Source: Holophagales bacterium
Lineage (GTDB): Bacteria; Acidobacteriota; Thermoanaerobaculia; UBA5066
NCBI GenBank assembly: GCA_016719485.1
Contig: JADJZB010000004.1
Location: forward strand, 456,126-520,125
Length of the DNA stretch: 64,000 bases
Direction of reading: 5' to 3'
The notes beneath the pieces are model-generated. The model was not told where the DNA came from. It made no database searches and saw only the letters and a program-made list of their open reading frames with translations. The position numbers and the translations under genes were made by a program. Positions 33,683-41,520 of the stretch are shown piece by piece (the stretch's first letter is position 1; every line of letters starts with the position of its first letter).

Positions 33683-34060
33683 TCAGGCCCCGGGCTGCGC
33701 GTCCCGCACCAGCAGACCTCGGAAGCTCCCCCGGTAGGTCCAGAGGAGGAACCCCTCCAGTGCCACGATGACCGGCACGATCCAGAGAAACGCCGGGTCG
33801 AGGAGGAGGTGGTAGAGGGTTATCGAGACGACGCCCGGGGCGAGAAGTGCGAGGCCGAGCGGCACGAAGCGGTTCGAAAGGAGAAGCAGCCCCGCTCCCA
33901 GCTCGATCGCTTTCACGACCTTCATCCAGCCGCTCTCGATCAGCATCACCTGAAAGGCGTGCGGGGGAGCGATCGGGAGGAGGCCGAGGAAGCCGCCGAC
34001 GCCGGTCGCGGCGAAGAGCGCTCCGAGGGCCAGACGCGCAGCCGGGACGACGTGTCTCAT
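33683..34060 (-). CDS. DoxX-like small membrane protein
   Basis: 125 residues with four hydrophobic helices. The pattern fits the DoxX family: ARLALGALFAATGVGGFLGL in helix 1, KVVKAIELGAGLLLLSNRFVPLGL in helices 2-3, and a last helix LWIVPVIVALEGFLLWTYRG. Family members are linked to quinone or thiol redox tasks, but the function of most is unknown. It is the last gene of a four-gene minus-strand operon, 43 bases after the cupin gene. The ATG at 34060 is favoured because helix 1 starts right after it. Confidence 0.75.
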   Translation of the reverse strand: MRHVVPAARLALGALFAATGVGGFLGLLPIAPPHAFQVMLIESGWMKVVKAIELGAGLLLLSNRFVPLGLALLAPGVVSITLYHLLLDPAFLWIVPVIVALEGFLLWTYRGSFRGLLVRDAQPGA

Positions 34061-34103
34061 CGACGCGCCCGCGTGGCCTGAGGCGCACCACCCGGCGGGC
34101 CCA

Positions 34104-34598
34104 TCACAGCAGCTCGGCGAGACCCGGGAAGCCGGCCCGGAGCCGCGCCGCCTCCGGGGCCAGGTCCGCCAGGAGAACGAAGTCCGCGAAGTCGAATCCG
34201 GGTCCCACGGTGCACGACACGAGCGCCAGGTCGCCGAGGGGCCGCGCCGCCTGCCACGCGCCGGCGGGAACGACGGCGATCGGCTCGAGACCTTCGCTCG
34301 CGCGCCCGAGGACGTGCCGCTCGACACCCGCGAGCTCCGCGTCGACGACGAGGACCTCGAGCGGGTCCCCTTCGTGGAAGAACCATACCTCGTCGGAGAG
34401 CACGCGGTGCCAGCGGCTCACCTCGCCGCGCGAGAGGAGGAAGAGGATCGCGGTCAACGCCGGACGGCGAACGAGCCGCCCGGAGTCCTCGACGACCGTT
34501 CCGGAACGGTAGACCTGCCGGTAGCGCCCGCCTTCGGGATGGGGTTCGAGCCGGAGGGCGGACGCGAGACGGACGGCGAGGTCGCTATCCGTTGCCAT
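34104..34598 (-). CDS. Cupin family protein (DUF985-like)
   Basis: 164 residues. It opens LRLEPHPEGGRYRQVYRS, the typical start of the DUF985/cupin-5 family, and has cupin motif 1 (SRWHRVLSDEVWFFHEGDPLEV) with two His and one Glu available for a metal. Motif 2 is around VVPAGAWQAAR, and the end VSCTVGPGFDFADFVLL is also characteristic. The family is a one-domain cupin of unknown function, related to RmlC-like folds. It overlaps the methyltransferase gene by 14 bases. Confidence 0.85.
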   Translation of the reverse strand: MATDSDLAVRLASALRLEPHPEGGRYRQVYRSGTVVEDSGRLVRRPALTAILFLLSRGEVSRWHRVLSDEVWFFHEGDPLEVLVVDAELAGVERHVLGRASEGLEPIAVVPAGAWQAARPLGDLALVSCTVGPGFDFADFVLLADLAPEAARLRAGFPGLAELL

Positions 34599-35247
34599 TC
34601 GCAGCTCCCTTGCGGACGACCCACGTCGTCATGGCGCGCTGGCCCGAAACCACCGTCGTCTTGATCGGATCGAGGAGCTTTCCGCCGAGCTCCGCCGTGA
34701 GCGCCGCCAGGTACGCCTCGTCGACGAGATAGCGGTCGGTCCCGTCGGGGAGGGCGTAGCGGCGTCCCCCGCGCGGCTCGACGCGATCCTCCATCCCGAT
34801 GGAGGAGGCGAGACGGCAGAAGAAGAGGCCCCCGGGCGCGAGGAGGCGCCACGTCCCGCGGAGCTTCGCGAGGAAGTGCTCCTCGTCACGGGCGAAGTGC
34901 AGGACGGCATTTGAGAAGACGACGTCGGCGCAGCCGTCGGGAAAGCTGCTGGCGTCGACCGGCTCCTGCCGGAAGCTCGAATCCGGAAGCGACGGAGCGA
35001 GACGTTTCGCGAGAGAGCGCACCGCTTCGATCGCGCCGGCGTCGGAGTCGAGCGCGAGGACCTCGTAGCCCTCGCGCAGGAAGAAGACGAGGTTCCTGCC
35101 GCGGCCGCAGCCGGCGTCGAGGACGCGCATCCCGGGCGCGATCCGCCCGCGCAGGATCTGGTCGAAGAGGTAGATGTCGATCGCGCCGAAGAGGGCTCCG
35201 AGGTCCGTGGCCTTCCGTTCCGCCTCCGGTTCCGGTGCCGTCGTCAT
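34585..35247 (-). CDS. SAM-dependent class I methyltransferase
   Basis: 220 residues. Motif I VLDAGCGRGRNLVFFLREG holds the glycine-rich SAM loop. The acidic residue of motif II is in VLALDSDAGAIEA, and the later motif reads VVFSNAVLHFARDEEHF, then LLAPGGLFFCRL. The substrate is unknown. It overlaps the lipase gene by four bases (ATGA) and the cupin gene by 14 bases, so the three are likely one transcript. The fold, with HF after the acidic loop, is like tellurite-resistance/thiopurine-type methyltransferases, but I do not claim that activity. Confidence 0.85.
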   Translation of the reverse strand: MTTAPEPEAERKATDLGALFGAIDIYLFDQILRGRIAPGMRVLDAGCGRGRNLVFFLREGYEVLALDSDAGAIEAVRSLAKRLAPSLPDSSFRQEPVDASSFPDGCADVVFSNAVLHFARDEEHFLAKLRGTWRLLAPGGLFFCRLASSIGMEDRVEPRGGRRYALPDGTDRYLVDEAYLAALTAELGGKLLDPIKTTVVSGQRAMTTWVVRKGAANGNG

Positions 35248-36482
35248 CTCCGGGGACTCCCGTTCGGGCCGCTCGACTCCAGCCACTCCCTGATCCGCGC
35301 GTAGACCTCGGGCCGGCCGAGCAGGTCGAAGTGGTGCATCCCGCGCGCGATCCACGTTCGCGAAGGGGCGAAGAGAAGCGTCCGCTCCGGGTCGACGTGG
35401 TGACCTAACGCGCTCTCGACGGGAACGAGGCCGTCCCCGGCCAGCCGGCTTCCCGGCCTCGCGGTCTCTTTCGTCGTCGTCGCCGCGATGGCGAAGAAGG
35501 CGACTCCCCGGGGCAACGGGAGCGGACGCCGGGTGTCGCCGCGATGTGCGAAGCGATCCTCACCCTCCCAGTCGTCGTCGAGCAGGTTGCCGTGACGCAG
35601 GTCGGTGATCCCCGCGCTCCGGATCTTCCCCAGCCGCGCGAACGGGAGCGCGTACGGGCTGACACCCAGGGCGGCCTGGACGAGGTTCCCGCCGCGTTCC
35701 AGCGGCGAGCCGTGGTGGGGCGTGCCGAGGAAGACGACGGAGCGCAGGCTCCGCGGCCAGGAGTGCCCGGCCTCGGCCGCGTAATGGAGGGCGCTGCGCG
35801 TCACGAGGCCGCCCATGCTGTGGGCCACGATCGTCAGCTCCGGAGGGGGAGCGGGTCCGCTCGCCAGGAACGTCTCGAGGAGCCGGGCCAGCTCGCGGCC
35901 GTTCGTGGAGACGTGGCGGCCCGAGTTGTAACGGAGATAGACCGGCAACAGGCCGAGGTCGCGCTCGAGCGCCGCGCCGTGGTCGTGCCCCTCCCGAGTC
36001 CATTTCTCGTCGTTCACACAGAGACCGTGAACGAGGAGGACGAGCTTTCCCGCAGGCTGCGGTACGACGGACGCGAGAGACCGGGCGTCCGGATCGAGCA
36101 CCTGGCCGTTCCGTCGCAGGTGCATCGGGATCGCAAGAGGGTTGCCGCTCTCTTCGAGGTAGTCGCCGAGGACTCCGTTCAGCGCCGCGAGGATCGCATC
36201 GCGGCGGGGCGAAGGCTTCAGCTCGCCGAGGAGGGGCGCGAGACTCGCGAGGGAGGCATCGACACCGCTCCCGACGAGCCGGGTCACGCCGCGCACGTTG
36301 CCATAGACGACGCCCGTGAGGCCGCTCGTCGAGCCGCCGGGCGGCGCGCCGGGCGGCCCCGGCCCAGCCGAGATCGTCTGATGCACCGCCTCGACGAGCT
36401 CCGTCACGCCCAGCGTCGCCTCGGCGGCCAGCCGGCCGAGGCCGCGAAGGTGGCCGGATCGGGTGTTGGGAGTCTTCGTCAT
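35244..36482 (-). CDS. Alpha/beta-hydrolase, lipase-like (PGAP1-type)
   Basis: 412 residues. Residues 1-130 are helical and Pro/Gly-rich (LVEAVHQTISAG onward), without a signal peptide. The hydrolase core begins KLVLLVHGLCVNDEKW (oxyanion His-Gly). The nucleophile elbow is VAHSMGGL (Ser in GHSMG-like sequence), followed by FLGTPHHGSPLERGG, which is typical of triacylglycerol lipase/PGAP1 members. The acid is near GDGLVPVESAL and the His near MHHFDLL. It is first in the four-gene operon and divergent from the UvrA gene; 110 bases separate the starts. Confidence 0.85.
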   Translation of the reverse strand: MTKTPNTRSGHLRGLGRLAAEATLGVTELVEAVHQTISAGPGPPGAPPGGSTSGLTGVVYGNVRGVTRLVGSGVDASLASLAPLLGELKPSPRRDAILAALNGVLGDYLEESGNPLAIPMHLRRNGQVLDPDARSLASVVPQPAGKLVLLVHGLCVNDEKWTREGHDHGAALERDLGLLPVYLRYNSGRHVSTNGRELARLLETFLASGPAPPPELTIVAHSMGGLVTRSALHYAAEAGHSWPRSLRSVVFLGTPHHGSPLERGGNLVQAALGVSPYALPFARLGKIRSAGITDLRHGNLLDDDWEGEDRFAHRGDTRRPLPLPRGVAFFAIAATTTKETARPGSRLAGDGLVPVESALGHHVDPERTLLFAPSRTWIARGMHHFDLLGRPEVYARIREWLESSGPNGSPRR

Positions 36483-36592
36483 CGGAGCGTCGCGCGTTGC
36501 AGGGCGGAGAGTACCCCGCGACCGGACTGCGGCCGTCCCTCTCCGGTTCCGATGCGGCGAGGATGCGACACCCCGGGAGAGAATCCGTCACG

Positions 36593-39500
36593 ATGGCCGG
36601 CGCTCGCAGCAGCTCGACGATCGTCATCCGGGGCGCGCGCGAGCACAACCTCCGGGACTTCGACGTCGAGATCCCGCGCGGGAGCCTGACCGTCGTCACC
36701 GGCGTCTCCGGCTCCGGCAAGTCGTCCCTCGCTCTCGACACGCTTCTCCGGGAAGGGCAGCGCCGCTTCCTCGAGCTGATGCCGTCCTTCGCGCGGCAGT
36801 TCGCGGGGGGATTCCGGCGGCCCGACGTCCGCGGGATCGACGGGCTCGGCCCCGCGATCGCCGTCGGGCAGAACGTGCACCTCGGCAACCCACGCTCCAC
36901 CGTCGGCACGATGACCGAAGTGTGGGACCTCCTGCGGCTGCTCTACGCGCGGCTCGGCGAGGCTCCGCCCGGCGTCACGCTCTCGCGCGGGCTCTTCGCG
37001 TGGTCCGGCGAGGGGGCCTGCGCCACCTGCAAGGGTCTCGGCCTGGAGGACCGGCTCGACCCGGAGCTGCTGGTCGCGCATCCGGCGAAGACGCTTCGCG
37101 AGGGCGCGCTGCGGGTCTCGACCCCGAACGGGTACCTCATGTACTCGCAGGTGACGCTCGCGGTGCTCGACGAGGTGCTTCGCGCGCACGGCGGCTCGGT
37201 CGACGTCCCGTGGCGGGAGCTCTCGGACGAGGCGCGCGGCGTGGTGCTCCACGGTTCGGACCGGCTCCTCGTCCCGTTCGGCAAGCACCCGCTGGAGAAC
37301 CGGCTGAAGTGGAAGGGAATCACGGCGCGTCCACGGCAGGAGGGCCACTACCGCGGGCTGCTCCCGGTGATGGAGGAGATCCTCCGCGGCAAGCGCAACG
37401 ACTCGATTCTCCGGTTCGTCCGGACGAGCCCCTGCCGTGCCTGCGAAGGCACGCGGCTGGGTCCCGAGGCCCGCTCCGTGCGCTGGCAGGGGCGTTCGAT
37501 CACCGATCTGGCGCGACTCACGGCCCACGAGCTGCAGCACCTGTTCACCGGCGTCGCGGACAGAGGCCCGGTCCTCGCACCCGTCCGCGCCGAGCTCTTC
37601 GCGCGCTGTGCGCTCATGGACGAGCTCGGGGTCGGGTACCTCTCCTTCGACCGCGCCGCGCCGACCCTCTCGACCGGAGAGGCGCAGCGGCTGCGCCTGC
37701 TGACGCTCGCGCTCGGCGAGCTGCGCGGCCTCGTCGTCGTCCTGGACGAGCCGAGCGCCGGCCTGCACCCACACGACATCTCCCGCCTGCTGGGGGTCCT
37801 GCTCCGCCTCCGCGACCGGGGCCAGACCGTCGTCGTGGTCGACCACGACGCGCAGCTCGCCCTGAGCGCCGACTGGCTTCTCGATCTCGGCCCCGGCCCC
37901 GGCACGAAGGGCGGGCACCTTCTCTACTCCGGACCGCCGGCCGGGCTGATCGGTCCGGAAGGGCCCGACACGCCGACCCGCAGGTGGCTGATCGAGGAGT
38001 CCACCGCCGAGCCTGGGGCTGCGTGGCCAGGACGCGCGGGCGAGGAAGGCGAGCTCGTCACGATCTGCGGCCTCTCCCGGCATTCCGTCGTCGACGCCTC
38101 GCTCACGCTTCGCCTCCGGTCGATCAATCTCGTCACGGGGGTCGCGGGCGCCGGCAAGACCTCGCTGCTCGCGGCCGCCGTCGAGAGGCTGCGTGTCGAC
38201 GGCCCCTTCCCGCGGATCGTGACGGTCGACGCGGACCCGATCGGCCGCACGCCCCGCTCGAACCCGGCGACCTACACCGGCGCCTTCGACCACATCCGCG
38301 ACCTCTTCGCCGCGACCGCCCAGGCCCGGGCGCTGGGGTTCGGCAAGGGGCACTTCTCGTTCAACACGGCCGGGGGCCGGTGCGAGTCGTGCGAGGGCGC
38401 GGGCGTCCACGAAGTCGGAATGCGCTACCTCGGCTCGGTCGACCTCGTCTGCGACGCCTGCGCGGGCCGGCGCTTCCACCCCGACGTCCTCGCGGTGCGG
38501 CTCGACGGGCAGAGCATCGCGGACGTCCTCGCCGGCAGCATCGAGGCCGCAGCCGGGCTCTTCCGCGGGCACCGGAAGCTCTCGCACATCCTGACCGCGC
38601 TCGTCGACCTCGGCCTGGGCTATCTCCCGCTCGGGCAGAGCGCGACGACGCTCTCGGGGGGCGAAGCCCAACGCATCAAGCTCGCGACCGAGCTCGCGAA
38701 GGCGACGAGCCCGGCCCTCGTCGTCCTCGACGAGCCGACGATCGGCCTCCACGCGGCCGACGTGACGGTCCTCGTGACGGCGTTCCGGCGCCTCTCTGCC
38801 GGTGGGCACACCCTCCTCGTGGCCGATCACGACCTCGGGCTCGTGCGCGGGGCCGACCGGATCACCGAGATCGGTCCCGGCAGCGGTCCCGAAGGGGGAC
38901 GCGTCGTCGTCGCGGGAACGGTCGCCGAGATCGCGGCGTGCCCGGAGGCGCCCACCGGCGCAGCGCTCCGCGGTGAGTTCTCCATCCGGCAGGCCGTCGA
39001 CGGGGAGCCTTCGGTGCAGACCGGGCCGGGACGGCCCGACGACTCCCGGGTCGAGAACGCCCCTCTCGAGCTCACCGGCGTCACGACCCACAACCTGCGC
39101 GGCGTGACGGCCTCGTTCCCAGCCCCCGGCTTCACCGTCGTGACGGGCCCCTCGGGTTCCGGGAAGTCCTCCCTCGTCTTCGACACGCTCCTGGCGGAAT
39201 CCCAGGCGCGCTTCGCCGATCTCGTCTCTCCCTGGGCGCGCCGTTTCCTCCCGATGCGCGGCGGCGCCCGGCTCGACACCGCCCGAAACCTGAGGCCCGC
39301 GATCGCCGTTCCCGCGCAGCCGGGACGGCGAAACCCGCGGACGACCGTCGGAACGGTGACCGAGATCGACGAGCTGCTCCGCCTCCTCTTCGCCCGGGCC
39401 GGCTCGCGGCCGTGTCCCCGATGCGGGCTCCCGGCTTCAGGCCCGGCGTGCGCGTGCGGGGAGAGGCTCGAGCCGCTCTGGGCCGCCGACTTCTCGCCTC

Positions 39501-41482
39501 ACTCCGAGCGCGGCGCGTGCCCGCTGTGCCGGGGGCTCGGTTTCGCCCAGGCCTGCGACCCCTCGCGCCTCGTGACGCGCCCCGATCGACCCCTGGACGG
39601 CGGGGCTCTCGAAGGCACACGGTTCGGCGCCACCCTGTCCGAGCCCGACGGCCAGCACGTCGCCACCTTCCGGGCCGCCGCCGAAGCTCTCGGCCTGGCG
39701 GTGTCGGGCCCCTGGCGTGAGCTTTCCCTCGAGGCGCAGAAGCTCGCGATGCACGGCGCGGGCGACCGGCTGTTCGCGGTCGAATGGAGCTACCGCCGCG
39801 GAAAACGCAGCGGCGTCCATCGATTCGAGGCCCGCTGGGCCGGGTTCGCCCGGCTCGTCGAGGCCGAGTACGAGAGGGTCCACGCGGACGAGCGCGGCGA
39901 GGAGCTCGAACCGCTCCTCGTCGACCGGCCCTGCGCGGACTGCGACGGAGAACGGCTGAAGCCCGCACCGCGCGCGGTGACCTTCGGCGGCCTTCGGGCG
40001 CCCGAGGCGTCGCGCCGCGAAGCCGACTCTCTCGGCGTGTGGCTCGACAGTCTCGAGCAGGGTGCCGCCGCTGCGCCGGTCTCTCCCGGAATCCTCTCTC
40101 TCACGGCCCCGATCCGGCTCGACCTCGGCCGCCGCGTGCAGGCCCTCTGCGACACCGGCCTCGGCTACCTCGCGCCCGAGCGCGAGCTCGCGACGCTTTC
40201 GGGCGGAGAGGCGCAGAGGGTCCGGCTGGCGGCCGCGCTCGGCGGCGGCCTGACGGGCGTGACGTACGTCCTCGACGAGCCGACACAGGGGCTCCACCCC
40301 CGCGACACGGCCAGGCTCGCCGCCGTCCTGCGGAGCCTCTCCGCCGCGGGGAACGCCGTCGTCGTCGTCGAGCACGACCCCGACCTCGTCGCGGCGGCGG
40401 ACCACGTCGTCGAGCTCGGCCCCGGTGCCGGTCCGGATGGCGGGCGCATCGTCGCCTCCGGTTCACCGGCCACGCTCGAGGCGGACCCGTCGACGTACAC
40501 GGCCCGCCTCCGTGTCCACGGCCGCACCATCCCGGGCAGACAGCGGCCGACCCTCTCCCCGGGCGTCACCGTGTGGGGCGCGACGCGCAACACGCTGAAG
40601 GGTATCGACGTGGAGATCCCTGCCGGCGGCCTCGTCGTCGTCACCGGCGTCTCCGGCAGTGGGAAGTCGACCCTCGTTCTCGAGGTCCTGGCGCCCTCCC
40701 TGCGCGCCGCGATGCGCGGCGCCGCGCCCGTCGGGTGCCGCGCGCTGGAGCTGCATGCGCCCTTCGAGGCGGTCCTCTCTTCCGACCAGGACCCGCCCGC
40801 CGCGGGCGGGGGCAGCACCGTGGCGACGATCTCCGGAGTCGCCGAGCGCCTGAGGAAGCGCTTCGCCGGTACGCCCGGGGCGCGCGCCCTCGGGCTGTCC
40901 GCGAAGGCGTTCTCGTCGCGCACACCCGGCGGTCGCTGCGAGACGTGCGGCGGCCGGGGCATCGTCACGGTGGCGATGGACCTCCTCCCTGACGTGACCG
41001 TCGGCTGCGAGGCGTGCGGCGGCCGCAGGTTCTCGGACGCCGTTCTCTCCTGCCGCCTGGACGGACGCAGCCTCACGGACGTCCTCGACGCGCCCGTCGC
41101 CGACGCCGCCTCCTGGTTCGTTGGCGATCCTGCCATGGAGGTTCCTCTCGCTGCCCTCGTCGAGATCGGCCTCTCCTACTTGCGCCTCGGGCAGGAGGCC
41201 ACGGCGCTCTCGTCGGGCGAGCGGCAGCGGCTCCGGCTCGCGCGCCTCATGGCAACGCCTCGCGCCGGCCGCACCGCGCTCCTCCTCGACGAGCCGACGC
41301 GCGGCCTCGGGTTCGACGACGTCGGCCGGCTGCTCGCCGCGCTCGGCCGGCTCGCGGCGGAAGGCCACCTCGTGGTCGTCGTGGAGCACCACCGCGACGT
41401 CCTCGCGGCGGCCGACTGGCTCGTCGAGCTCGGTCCGGAAGGGGGCGAGAGAGGCGGAAGGTTGATCCGGGCCGGTCGGTGA
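36593..41482 (+). CDS. uvrA: Tandem-fused UvrA-like protein (four ABC cassettes)
   Basis: 1,629 residues from the ATG at 36593 (GGGAGAG upstream). UvrA is normally about 940 residues with two ABC cassettes; this protein has two UvrA units in one chain. The four Walker A motifs start near 37 (GVSGSGKSS), 516 (GVAGAGKTS), 852 (GPSGSGKSS) and 1352 (GVSGSGKST). The signatures are STGEAQR, SGGEAQR, SGGEAQR and a degenerate SSGERQR. Walker B regions contain LDEPSAGLHP, LDEPTIGLHA, LDEPTQGLHP and LDEPTRGLGF. Zinc modules are visible as CATCKG/CRACEG, CESCEG/CDACAG, CPLCRG/CADCDG and CETCGG/CEACGG. Such fused UvrA proteins are known from Chlamydia. It may act in nucleotide excision repair or as a specialised paralogue; no uvrB is near. 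Confidence 0.88.
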   Translation: MAGARSSSTIVIRGAREHNLRDFDVEIPRGSLTVVTGVSGSGKSSLALDTLLREGQRRFLELMPSFARQFAGGFRRPDVRGIDGLGPAIAVGQNVHLGNPRSTVGTMTEVWDLLRLLYARLGEAPPGVTLSRGLFAWSGEGACATCKGLGLEDRLDPELLVAHPAKTLREGALRVSTPNGYLMYSQVTLAVLDEVLRAHGGSVDVPWRELSDEARGVVLHGSDRLLVPFGKHPLENRLKWKGITARPRQEGHYRGLLPVMEEILRGKRNDSILRFVRTSPCRACEGTRLGPEARSVRWQGRSITDLARLTAHELQHLFTGVADRGPVLAPVRAELFARCALMDELGVGYLSFDRAAPTLSTGEAQRLRLLTLALGELRGLVVVLDEPSAGLHPHDISRLLGVLLRLRDRGQTVVVVDHDAQLALSADWLLDLGPGPGTKGGHLLYSGPPAGLIGPEGPDTPTRRWLIEESTAEPGAAWPGRAGEEGELVTICGLSRHSVVDASLTLRLRSINLVTGVAGAGKTSLLAAAVERLRVDGPFPRIVTVDADPIGRTPRSNPATYTGAFDHIRDLFAATAQARALGFGKGHFSFNTAGGRCESCEGAGVHEVGMRYLGSVDLVCDACAGRRFHPDVLAVRLDGQSIADVLAGSIEAAAGLFRGHRKLSHILTALVDLGLGYLPLGQSATTLSGGEAQRIKLATELAKATSPALVVLDEPTIGLHAADVTVLVTAFRRLSAGGHTLLVADHDLGLVRGADRITEIGPGSGPEGGRVVVAGTVAEIAACPEAPTGAALRGEFSIRQAVDGEPSVQTGPGRPDDSRVENAPLELTGVTTHNLRGVTASFPAPGFTVVTGPSGSGKSSLVFDTLLAESQARFADLVSPWARRFLPMRGGARLDTARNLRPAIAVPAQPGRRNPRTTVGTVTEIDELLRLLFARAGSRPCPRCGLPASGPACACGERLEPLWAADFSPHSERGACPLCRGLGFAQACDPSRLVTRPDRPLDGGALEGTRFGATLSEPDGQHVATFRAAAEALGLAVSGPWRELSLEAQKLAMHGAGDRLFAVEWSYRRGKRSGVHRFEARWAGFARLVEAEYERVHADERGEELEPLLVDRPCADCDGERLKPAPRAVTFGGLRAPEASRREADSLGVWLDSLEQGAAAAPVSPGILSLTAPIRLDLGRRVQALCDTGLGYLAPERELATLSGGEAQRVRLAAALGGGLTGVTYVLDEPTQGLHPRDTARLAAVLRSLSAAGNAVVVVEHDPDLVAAADHVVELGPGAGPDGGRIVASGSPATLEADPSTYTARLRVHGRTIPGRQRPTLSPGVTVWGATRNTLKGIDVEIPAGGLVVVTGVSGSGKSTLVLEVLAPSLRAAMRGAAPVGCRALELHAPFEAVLSSDQDPPAAGGGSTVATISGVAERLRKRFAGTPGARALGLSAKAFSSRTPGGRCETCGGRGIVTVAMDLLPDVTVGCEACGGRRFSDAVLSCRLDGRSLTDVLDAPVADAASWFVGDPAMEVPLAALVEIGLSYLRLGQEATALSSGERQRLRLARLMATPRAGRTALLLDEPTRGLGFDDVGRLLAALGRLAAEGHLVVVVEHHRDVLAAADWLVELGPEGGERGGRLIRAGR

Positions 41483-41520
41483 GAAGATTCGACCGGTAGC
41501 GGACGAAGGACGGGTAGAAC

